This document shows positions 10,131-20,420 of a stretch of 64,000 bases of DNA, one piece after another (within the stretch, counting starts at the first letter, position 1; each line of letters begins with the position of its first letter). The position numbers were made by a program, and so were the translations under genes. The notes under the pieces were generated by a model, which was not told the DNA's origin, made no database searches, and saw nothing but the letters and a program-made list of their open reading frames with translations. The DNA is from Datnioides undecimradiatus (lineage: Eukaryota; Chordata; Actinopteri; Lobotiformes; Datnioididae). The stretch is from NCBI GenBank assembly GCA_008933995.1, contig WARS01000169.1:124001-188000 (forward strand), given 5' to 3'.

Positions 10131-11935
10131 GATAAGAAGCAGCTACATCTGCTTTTCCAGAAACACAATCAAGTGATCATGAACTAACACTGCCTCAACT
10201 GACTGACACAGGATTTAGCCAATGGCAAACAGTTGCAGCAAACAGCATGGGCGTGCCTCTTCATTCATCACCCGACCATCTAACCGCCTCTTCTTCTGCA
10301 ATAGCCAATTACAGCAGGATTACTCTTCATAGCTTTAACTCGGCAGTCAGTCGGGCTCTGCTTTCAGAAAACTGTGGCGCACCAAGGGCTGATGGGAGTC
10401 GGAGATTCAGTGGAACAGCTGCTGTGGAATCGGACGTGTCACTTTACTGTGAAATAGACAACGCAGGAATGGCTCCTTTTTTGTCCTGTTTGCCCCGGAA
10501 AACCTTTGAACTGGACGTCCAGAAGACTGTGTAGAATCTGTGTAGAAGATCTTAGGAGATGAAAGTATTTTTAAAACGAGAATTGCCAGAGGCAGATGGA
10601 GCAGCGCGCTGTACAGGCAGGGTGCGCAGTGACTGACGAGATGTCGCCTCCTAAACCCAAAGCGTGACATTACCTTTCCCACTACTCTGTGCATCGCATC
10701 GCAGCTCTTGAAATTCAGATTTTTAAAGATCGTTGTTTGTCTAAGAATAGAGAAATGAAATGCATAAAAAGTGGACTTTTTACATTCAACACCAACATCT
10801 ACATCATCTGTTTCAAAAGGATCGCGGGACAGGGCGATGGGGGTGAGAGTCTGCTTGGTTTTAAGGGTTCTCAGAGTGAAACCGCGGTTGCTTTACTTTG
10901 TTCTGCTGCTCCTGGTCGTTAAGTTGATTTTCCTCTGTGGATGCTTTAGTTTCCGTTGTTAACGGTCGATCTTGAGTCGCACATGGGGAACACTATGTCT
11001 CCCGGCTTACAGTGTGTTCGCTAATGGTTAAAGTGAGCATTGTGGCTGACAGGAGAGGCCAGAAGCAGCTGGATGAACCCGAGCAAGGCTGCAGTCTCTC
11101 CCCTCTCAGCCCCCCTCGTCCCCTCAACCCAGGTCAGCAGCTCCACCTCAGTAGCCTTACTTACAGAAACCTCACTCAGCTGGAAACATTTAACAGATAC
11201 CTCAATTATTTACAGGACTTTTCACAATAGCCTTCAAGGGAACCAAACATAAACTCACACACACACACAGACAACAACCACAACTCTCTCCTCAGCAACC
11301 TTTGCAGTGTTTTTGACGTACAGTTAACCAGTTGTATAGAGAAGGAGGTTGTCCCGTCGAACCCTCCTGCCAGTAGACCAGTCAGTATGCGAGTGGATCC
11401 CAATGTTTCTCGATGTTAACTGTCATCTCTCTCTGTTGTTTCCGCTTTACTCACTCGATCCTCATCTCTGCCTCATTCGGTATTTTGTGTCGTTGTTGTC
11501 TCTACAAACAGATGGTGTGCCGCTAAGCTTTGGCGCTGCGTTTAACCGAACATACTACCTCTCCCTTCCACACACACACACACACACACAGAAAGACATC
11601 CATTCTTATTTTATTTTAACACTAATTTAGAAGTTTGTGTATATGTACAGTAAATTCCTTTTTATCTCAAATCTCGTTTCAAATGCTGGATGATTTTTTT
11701 TTACCTCAATTCTCAATAGAAGCATACAGATCTTAAAGTCAGTCAGTCAGAGGCCTCTTCAGCATCACGTCCTCACCGAGGTGCGGAAACGTCAGTCAGG
11801 CTACATTCACAAAGCAGCTTTCGTCTCATTTATATACAACACAGGTGTGATGTTTTTGAATTATTTTGAGAAAACATTAAATTAGTTTAATTTTGAAGTA
11901 AAGAAGTTTACTAAATCAGACTTACATGTGACACT
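10131..11935. other. Non-coding stretch after vdra
   Basis: I find no exon or gene. It includes a (CA)n at 11,569-11,590 and short chance reading frames. It could be part of a long vdra 3'UTR isoform if the poly(A) signal at 14,705 belongs to vdra. Confidence 0.5.
11569..11590. repeat. (CA)11 microsatellite
   Basis: Eleven uninterrupted CA units. Confidence 0.95.
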
Positions 11936-11944
11936 GCAGCGAGG

Positions 11945-12020
11945 AGATGGTTAGCTTAGCTTAGCCTGAGCAGTGGAAGGAGGGAAACAGCTGGACTGGC
12001 TCTGTCCAAGGGTTAAAATG
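11945..12020. repeat. Short dispersed fish repeat fragment (TTAGCTTAGC family)
   Basis: The arrangement GGTTAGCTTAGCTTAGC, then GGAAACAGCTGG and CTGGCTCTGTCCAA, is one I recognise from many teleost genomes. A longer copy of the same family is at about 25,640-25,830. Only one end is visible here. The class of element is not certain. Confidence 0.55.
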
Positions 12021-14690
12021 TTGTTTTGTTTAAATCGTTGTCAAAAACATATACTGTGCTTTACAGGCGCTCGTCTTTACCTTCAGACAGAGCCTTAATA
12101 AAGTGGGACTGAGCATGAAAGCCTGCCATGTGAATGTAGTATGTAAACCTTTCTGATCATCGTCGCACACGCAGACGGATTCAGTGCACCGAGAGAGATT
12201 TTAAACTCTGCTGAACAGGAGGCGGCCTGTCCTCTTCGAGTTGAGCAGCACCTTCAGATACTTTGATGCTATTAAACCAGCAGCTGTCCTTGTAGTACAG
12301 TCCCACCTGACGTGTTGTGCCGTGTCTGACAGGACTCCGCAGAGCTGCCAGTTGTTCCCGGGCCTTTCCAGACACTTAAAAGTGCTCGATTGGTGCAGCG
12401 CAGTCAAAAACATGCCCGTCAGAGGTTTTTAGCTTCACCCATCCGTTCAGACGAGGTCTCGAAATTGATTCATGATGCACGACTGCTGCGTCCGAACATC
12501 AAAAACTGAAAAAGTAGTGGCCTGAATGTTAACACCCAACACACCAGTGTCCCTCAGTCTGCTTCACTTTGGTATTTCAGGTTTCCTGTGTGTTTGTCTG
12601 TAGCGGCGCGCCCGATAAGGGGCGTGTAACATTGGGATCCCGTTTTAGATATCCTAGACAAAAACAGTGTGCGTGTTTTGTTTTTTTTTTTTTGTTCTGT
12701 TTTGTTTTCTCTCTCTATTCAGGAGCCAGCAAAGTCTCACACACACGCTGCAGCCCAAACTCAGCACTCTGCCTTCTTCTTACTCCACCACCTTCGCTGG
12801 TTCTGAATCCTTCGTTCGATCGTTGTGCTGCTTTCACTCGGCTTTCAGAACACCAGGCCTTCAAACGATATGCTGTGAATGACACGGCAAGCCTTCAGTG
12901 ATCACCCTTGTGTTGTATCAGCTGTAAAATCACGTTTCAGCTCGCAGCGCGCAGAGGTTGACGCTCTTCTAAGTTTCATCCACGACTGTCAGCTGCTGTC
13001 GATGGAACGCTTTTAGCAGGCGTTTAAATTCACAGATTCATAATAGATATGCAGCAGAGTTTGACTTGGAAAGAGCGACACCAAGTTTGTCTGCTGACTT
13101 GATGGCAAAAAGCCAACTGAAACAGAATTTAGGAAGCATAGCGGTCGATTTAATGTTTACACTTAAATTAAATGCATCCGAAAAAATGAAACGAAGATCA
13201 TCAGACCGGATATCAAAGCTGTTTTTCGACAGACTCTCGAGTGGATCTCGGTTTGGAGCGGCCTCAGTTAAGACCCGTGGGCTTGTGCTGAGCATTGTCG
13301 CCTGTGTGTGGACCGGAGGAGAGCAGGCAGATAGAAAGTTGGCTTTTCTACTGTCGCGACAGATGGATGGTTGTCACTCAAGACGCACTGTCACCTGTCG
13401 CTCTGATTGCATTTCTCTGCTACCTCTTTAAATATGCGCTTGCTCATACCCACATGCACTTAAACAACAGCGCTCGCAGGCAAATATACACTCATACTGA
13501 CAGACACTGAGCACAGCACACACACACATGCTCACACACTGCACACCTGTGTGCACTTCTTTCTCCCTCACCAGCAGGTTTTGCCAATGATGCACTTGTG
13601 TTTTTGTCTCTAAATGCTCTGCAAAGCGTGTGACGTCTAAAAATGACTTGTCGTCTTCATCTGTTTCTTTTTTTAAACTCTAATCTAGTAAGCCTGGGCT
13701 AGCCGGGTGGTTAGACGTCAGCTGAATATTAATTCATCCAGTATATACAGAAAGTTTCATGTCTTTAAAAAAAAACACAAAAACATAAATGCACATATTG
13801 CTCAGCTCAGTTGTACCTTGGTGTGCCTAGAACCCACAGCCTTATTTTGGGACAATATCAGGGGTTATAAACCAGAATACAGGGCGGCCTGTCCTCGTAT
13901 TACTGATGTTAAGACAGTTTCATTTAGTTTCAGTGGCTGTTTTTTTTTTTTCCCTCTCTTCATATCCTCACATATGTTAGCTTCTGCTGTTGTCCTGTCG
14001 GTTTGATGAGTCAACAGTAGCTCGCTCGTGGGAGCTGCACATCCTGACGAAGGACGTGCTCGGTCGGCGTTCGTCTGCTGGTTGTTCTTTTGTTTCATTC
14101 AGTAACTCTATTTATTCCCCCCGGCTGATTAAAATGTATATGTGCGTGTTGTCACGTAAAATCCGTACCTGTCGCGCACACGCAACGGCGATCTAATGAA
14201 ATCTCCTGATTTTAGTTTAATCTGACTTATTTTGGGCTCACGTCTGAAGAATGTCCAGCAGACTGTGACCTCCCACAGCATGAACGCCTCAAATCATTGG
14301 GAGAAAAAAAACAAGAAAAAAAAACAAGTTGACAAACAAAAATTGTAGTTGATCTCAGCAGAGTCCCAAGATAAGAACCTTTAACTTCACACATGCACAC
14401 CGCCATGCAGTAAAACCCACCAGACCTCAGTGCTTCTAGCAGAAACTTGTCTTTTCAAACATCATACGGTTGCCATGGCATCGCTGTTGATGGCAGCATC
14501 AACAGCCCGATACAGTATATAAAAGAAATAGTGTTCTACATACAGTACCTTAACCAACGTCTCTCTTTGTGGTTCAAAATCACCGCCTGTTTTTTTTGTG
14601 TTGCTCTTTTCTTTTTGCTCTTCTTGTCTTTGAAGTTGATCCATTGTACTTTGATTACATGCATTGTATGTAGTAAAATACTGATAATGT
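12021..14690. other. Non-coding stretch before the 14.7-kb poly(A) signal
   Basis: No recognisable coding exon. It has a T-rich run at 12,678-12,694 and A/T runs near 13,770 and 14,300. The last 400 bases are AT rich and look like the end of a 3'UTR. Confidence 0.45.
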
Positions 14691-14704
14691 TTTGGGGAAA
14701 TCAC

Positions 14705-14710
14705 AAATAA
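14705..14710 (+). terminator. Strong poly(A) signal of unknown parent transcript
   Basis: AATAAA followed about 30 bases later by a strong GT-rich element (GTGTTTCTGTGTTTCTTTG). This is the best-formed 3' end signal in the window after the one at 10,005. No open reading frame between vdra and here explains it, so it may end a long vdra isoform or a non-coding RNA. Confidence 0.5.
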
Positions 14711-15139
14711 AACAGCTGTACATAATGATGCAAACATCCAACGTGTTTCTGTGTTTCTTTGTCGGTCCACCTACATTCTGAAAATCACATTTCTCATTTT
14801 ACCCCAAATACCTGTATAAAAAAAAACATTTAAAAGAGCAAAACATCTTCCTAAAGAGAATAACACAGAACGCGCAACAACTGGAAAGGTTTTTCTGGGA
14901 AAGACACATTCTTCAAATATTCAAACGTCACTGTTGAAGTTAAATAACCTTCAGCTCCGTCAGACTGTTTTTCTGACATTGTTCAAACTGTGCCTGAAGT
15001 TTCCCCAGTGTGGTGCACTAACAGCAGTCAGAGAATACAGTATTCCAGAGCCTCTGACTTAGCATTTGTAAGTCAATCATAGCTGGTCATAGATTTACAC
15101 TCTGACTCTCTCATGAACATGATGCTTGTTCATATTTGT

Positions 15140-15154
15140 TCAGTAGAGGGCGCT
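15140..15154 (+). promoter_or_regulatory. CTCF-like motif
   Basis: TCAGTAGAGGGCGCT matches 14 of 15 positions of the CTCF core consensus CCASYAGRKGGCRSY. It lies about 430 bases beyond the poly(A) signal at 14,705 and faces the similar motif at 20,128-20,142. Confidence 0.4.
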
Positions 15155-17693
15155 ATAAGACTATTGGGGCCATAAACATCTGCGGGTATGTTTGAGTGTG
15201 CGTGTGCTCACTGAAGAAAAGGACACATACCCCTATTTTCACTCCTTTTGTGACTTCTTTAAAGATTAAAGGCAAGTCAGTCTCATTTGGAGAAGCCATA
15301 TCTGCTTGATCGCGCAGCCAGTGCTCGTTTTGGGCAGAGGGGCGGTTTTTATGCGAGGTTTTCTCCGATTTTTGCATCGTTTGTCGCAACACAATGGACA
15401 CTTTGATATTTTCAGATCAAATCAAATGAAAGAGTCAGATTAACCACGTATAGCTCACACTCACGTTAAAGCTAGAGAGTTTTCTGGGTGTGGATAATTG
15501 ACATTACAGTGGAAACTCCTGTCTTCACTTTATGTTCCACTCTCAAAAAAACAAAGTGAGATTTCACTCAAAACATGTCACGTTCACTTTCCTCCTGATG
15601 GTTTGTTGGTTTGCTGATGATAAGATTGCAGCATAATGACGGGAAAGAGAAGAACAGGACGTCCAGCACAAGAAACACGGCTGTACGTACAATAACTCAC
15701 CAAGGGCTGTGCAGTAATAATCATAGCAGCCCTTTGATCACAGATGAATCTGACGCTTCTCAAATTTGTGCGTCTTGTGACGAACCCCGCCCGCCCGAGC
15801 CCTCGAGCAGGATGAAACAAACTCCTGAGAGTTATGCGACAGACCCCTCCATGACCCGGGGCCGGCCAGCGGGAGGATGACGGAGTGTTTGGCCTGTCTG
15901 TGATGAGAGTCATCCGAACAACATTTGTACAATTTCCTCCATGTGACACCGCGGGAGACGCCTCACACACACACACAGATCGATGGGTGCGCAAACAAGG
16001 AGGTGTAGTAAGAGAGCGGAGGATGGAGAGGGGAACAGATGGAGGAGTTTTGATGAGAGAGTAACACTGATCGGCTGATGGAGTCTGACGATTCTGTCAT
16101 CGCTAACAGAGCAGCTTTAACTCTGACCGCTCAGTGAGCGTCTCCCCTTGTTTATGTTAATGACACATGGCTGGATGACTGTGCTCCCAGGCTTGAAATA
16201 AGCTGAAGCGGAGCCGCCATCAGTGCTCCCACCGCGCTGCACTCACTGCGGTCTAAGTAATAACTACTTCTCCCGCATTAAGTCCTCCGACTGCAGGCCA
16301 GATGCTAACGGCCCAGGCTGCAGTGTGTTGATTGACCCATTATCTCACTGGCTCTCGCGGCTCGAGTCGTCTGAAGGGAGTCCCAGTCACGGATGAGGCA
16401 GAGAAGCCGGGCGTGTGAAGTCTCTCTAGTCACATTCCTGCTTAATTACTGAACACACGGCGGTGTCGGGAAGCGGCCCTGACGGTGATGTTACCGTATG
16501 TCGTAACAGCGCAACAAATCAGGACTTGATGATCACTCTGGTGAACTGGGTCACTGGATGTCTGCCTTACGCCCCTGCATATTTCCTCCAGATTCTGTGT
16601 TTGTGAGGATGTAAAAAACACTGTAAATCCAATAAGAGACTAAAACTATCCACTAAAATCAAAAAATATTCCAGTTAAAGGACCCGGCTGAAGTTGATCT
16701 ATATTGTTTATTGTCAGGAAATTACCATGATGGGACCAAAACTGAGAATATGTTGTCATTGGCTCAATGCTTTCTGATTTCCCGACCCTGTCCCTGTCAC
16801 TCAGACCTACTATCCAATCCTATTTTATTTAGAAATTATTTAAAGACATCTCCCAAATGTACAGTTTGTTTTTAAATAAGTCTCATTAATTTCCTTTAAT
16901 AGTCAGACACTGTAGAGTTCACCTAACCTTTACCTCAACAGGAGTAAATGTGCATTTGCTGGGAACTATTTTCAGCTGCGGATTAACACACACTTGTATT
17001 TCTGACCCCGGGGCGGTGTGTGTAGAATTGTCCCACCCCAGAAGGGAGTCACCGCCAGTATTTCTTACTCGTCTCATTTTCACATCACCATTTTCCCTGA
17101 GTGCCGCGCAGCGTTTTCCCAACAGAGGAGGAGTGTTTCACTGAATAAGATTCTTGTTGTTCCGGCCAAGCGTCCGCCATCCGCAGCTGTGGAGGCAGAC
17201 AAATGGAGCAGGGAGTCGTGTCCGCAGTATTACAGTTATATTTACGCCTCCTGTTTCTCACAGTTAATCAGGCTCCTTCTCACATCTCCCGCCATCTTCA
17301 CTCAATAACTGTGACACCGTGCAACGCGCGCTGACACACACGCATGCAGAGCTCCATTCGGGGCTCTTGCTGCTCCGCTGGTGTCAGTTCCAACGGGGCC
17401 GTTCACCGAGGCTGTGAAGCCGAGGCAGATTGCTTCTCTACTCATCCTGCTCATAAAGATCAAGATCTCTTTAAATGCCCTGCTTTGTTTAAGTCTAACC
17501 AGCTGAGCAGCTGTCAGTTGATATCTGCTGCAGGTGCTGGTTTTCGATTTTCATAGTATAAATGCTGGTGCGATGTCATAAGAGGAGAGCCAGTGAATGC
17601 AAACCTGAGCGTTTAGCTTCTGCGCGCAGTATTTTATTTCACAGATGCAGCGTGTGCAGAAGTGCTTGCAGACTCTAGCCTCTCAGCCAGGTG

Positions 17694-17705
17694 GGTCACG
17701 TGACC
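17694..17705. promoter_or_regulatory. Perfect E-box/CLEAR palindrome
   Basis: GGTCACGTGACC is a 12-bp perfect palindrome containing GTCACGTGAC, the CLEAR consensus bound by TFEB/TFE3/MITF and a strong USF site. It can also be read as two abutting nuclear-receptor half-sites in inverted orientation. No promoter is evident next to it. Confidence 0.4.
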
Positions 17706-18539
17706 TCTTGGAATGAAGCGAGCCTGAGAAAGAGCTGACGTGAGAGAATTTGCGTAGCTTTGCGCGAAGTAAATGTGGTGAAGCCAAGTCCAGTTAAAAC
17801 ACTTATTTTAGAACTTCATGGCCTCTGTTTAAGTCTCACCTCACGGCTGCACTACATTCATGCAGCCACTGGCTGAGGCAGCGGAGCAACCTGTACACAC
17901 ACTGACCGTAGTGAGCATGTTAGCAAACAGTCGCCTTTTCACAGTTTTCACATCCTGAAGCTGAACCAAGATGCTCATCATTAACCCTCATGCCTGTGTG
18001 ACATTTACTCCCTTTTAGCTCAGTATTTGGTCTCCTCCGACTGCTCTGTTTGGCCGTTACGATACGTTTGCCACCGAGTCGCTAACTTTTCTGTCTGCTG
18101 CTGCGTTTGCGTTATGCTAACCGACATGGCCAGATACATTAGGTCAGATTCCAGCTAAAAGATGCAGCATTAGACTGCACTTCTAGCTGTCTAGACTAAA
18201 TGTTAGCAGTATTTCCTCACTCAGCACAACAGATTTGGGACTTTTGTAAGCTCAGATAAAATTCTGTGGGACTGACTGAGACACCGGTGGGTTAATGATG
18301 ATTTCGACATCTTTGTCTTGTGATTTTGATTCATTTATTTATTCATTTTAGTGTGGCTTTCGTCAAAGAGAAACTGTACTTTTGCATTTTTTTTTCCCCT
18401 GCTCGGCGTGAATTTCTCTTCCACTTTTTGCTACATGCACGTCGCTCCATCTCCAAATGCCGTCTTTCGCTCCTTAGTCGGGAAGAGCTTCAGCTAAATG
18501 TTGCGAATATGAAACTGAAAGTGAGGCGGTGGAGGCTGT

Positions 18540-18800
18540 GACTGAAGCAGAGAGAAAGAAAAAGAAAACTAAATGCAAAGGAAGGAAAGAGCTGAAAGGG
18601 AAGAGTTGGGAAGGGCGAGAAGAAGATGACAGGGTGCACCAAAAAAGGAGGGTGGGGAGGGGGTCATGGAGGAAAAGGGAGAGACTGAGGAGGCGCTGGG
18701 CGAAAACAGGGAGGGTGGGGTGCTTGAAACAAGGAGGATCATGGGGTTACAGGGAGAGAGAGAGAGAGAGAGAGGACGAGAGAGGTTGCGGTAACACTGC
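18540..18800. repeat. Purine-rich (GA/GGA) tract
   Basis: About 260 bases dominated by A and G on the + strand, including GAGAGA at 18,756-18,772 and G-runs at 18,646-18,662 and 18,709-18,720. It creates an artificial long reading frame rich in Arg, Lys, Glu and Gly. Such tracts can form triplex DNA. Confidence 0.85.
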
Positions 18801-19322
18801 TGACGCACATGTGAAACATTGGAGGGGAGGGAGGGGATGGAAAGGAATCTCTGGCAGGGATCGCCAAACCTCGAGACGAGGTCAGAAAGCCACTGGCGAC
18901 ATGACGAACGCACACACACACATACACACACACACGCGTACAGAGACACACACTGGAGTAATAATAACAGTAAATAGTAGTTTAATAGGTGATAATCATC
19001 GATGGGGTTATGATCGTGAAAACCATGAGGAGCGAGGGGACGGAGTGGTGAACCCAAAACCCTCCTCTCTCTCCCTCTCACACACACACACTTTTCTCTT
19101 CATTATTTAATAAAACGAGGTGACGGTCTCTTTCTCCGGGACAGCCCTCGCTCACCTCTCCCCCGCCCCTGTTCCTTTCCCTTGTGTGTTTATGCGTGTT
19201 TAAGCGTGTTTATGGGCACATGCATTTTGACATTAGCCAGCGTGTTGAATGGTTTGTGTTTTGGCCGTTGGTGTGGACGTGTTTGACAGTTCGCTGAGCG
19301 TTCCTATTGTGCAGCTTTTCAC

Positions 19323-19640
19323 TACAAATGTCACAAACACACACAAATGCACACACACACACACACACACTGTTTTATGTTGTATATGTTTTGAGATTTG
19401 CCCGGCAGCATGTGTATGCATGTGTGTTGTATTGTGTGTGTGTGTGTGTGTGTGTCCGTGAGCGCTTGCGTGAGCCTGCAAGTGTTTTTATTTTTGCAAA
19501 GGAATGTGAATAAATGCATGTGTGTGTGTGTGTGTGTTTGTGCGTACAGTATCCGCGCAAGTGAGACAGATAGACCGTCTCGTCGGTATGTATACAGGGC
19601 ACATATGTGTGTGCGGTTGCATGCTTATGCGAACGTGTGT
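19323..19640. repeat. Cluster of CA and GT microsatellites
   Basis: Separate runs at about 19,350-19,370 (CA), 19,433-19,455 (GT) and 19,519-19,538 (GT), with shorter GT patches to 19,640. Because CA and GT blocks sit on the same strand, they could pair as an imperfect hairpin. Confidence 0.9.
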
Positions 19641-20044
19641 GTGTGTTCTGGCCAGTCGGAGCGTGGGAATGTGGTGAAGGATTTCTGTGGTATTTTTAAT
19701 GTTTGTTATTAAATATTACCACAAGGGACCACGACCAAACCCCAGACACTCCTCTTCTGCTCCTCCTCCGCCTCCTCTCTCTCCTCCTCCTCCTCAAATA
19801 ACAATGAAACCTAGAAGACTCACCGCTGGGTTTACATAAATGTGACACTTGAAGCAAAGGCCGGACTAACTGAGCTAGAACCAAACTGTCGCGGGGCTAA
19901 AAAGTCAAAATAACCCAAGGAAACACGAAGCAGCAGCGGGTGGAGACATCAGTGTTAAGGTGACGAACAACAGCTCTGACCCCTATAAGCTATAAAGCAG
20001 AGATGGAGAGGGCCAAGTCATGACAGGTGTCTTGCATACATGAG

Positions 20045-20420
20045 CTAAGAGTGATGGTAAAGACCATAGATTGTATATTAAGATGGACGATGTGACAACT
20101 TCCTTAACGTGAAGTCAAAGCATCTTCATTGCCCCCTACTGGCTGGCTGCAGTATTGACAATAAACCCCGCCCCCTTTATGTTTTTTTTGTTTTAATCAT
20201 GTATTTTAAGGAGGTGCGACGTCATAACTGGCAGCTGGTGCTTGCTTCCAATATCCGATTCCAACGCCGGCGTGTGGGCGGGACCGCCACTCCAACGCCC
20301 TGATCACTTCTGCAACGACTCGCCCGGATCTCCAGCACAGTTTGACGCATTGCTGTCGTACGGCGGGAGGAAGTCGAGACGCGGTTTCATGTACGGTCGC
20401 TTCTTGACATTTCACGAAGC
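20045..20420. repeat. Dispersed teleost repeat with internal CTCF-like motif
   Basis: The string ATAGATTGTATATTAAGATG followed by GTGACAACTTCC, then GAAGTCAAAGCATCTT, GCCCCCTACTGGCTGGCTGC and later TTGCTTCCAATATCCGATTC, matches from memory a short non-autonomous repeat found in many fish genomes. Boundaries are approximate. It contains an inverted CTCF core (20,128-20,142, 14 of 15 positions). No coding capacity. Confidence 0.6.

Larger units (their letters stand above)
14740..20044. other. Non-coding interval with candidate regulatory sites
   Basis: No gene seen. Contents: a CTCF-like motif (15,140-15,154); a CG-richer segment at about 15,770-16,500 without a clear promoter; a perfect E-box palindrome (17,694-17,705); a purine-rich tract (18,540-18,800); and CA/GT microsatellites at 18,911-18,934 and 19,323-19,640. 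The long frame at 18,529-19,110 is simple-sequence artefact. Confidence 0.6.

Noticed and set aside
14510-14522. TATA-like sequence TATATAAAAG
   Set aside because: It lies about 190 bases before a strong poly(A) signal in AT-rich sequence with no downstream exon; a promoter there is unlikely.
15770-16500. CG-richer segment considered as a CpG-island promoter
   Set aside because: CpG enrichment is modest, with no CCAAT, GC-box or donor arrangement and no adjacent gene.
18529-19110. 193-codon open frame rich in Arg, Lys, Glu and Gly, with a 172-codon frame opposite
   Set aside because: Purine-rich simple sequence and CA repeats produce both frames; no domain is present.
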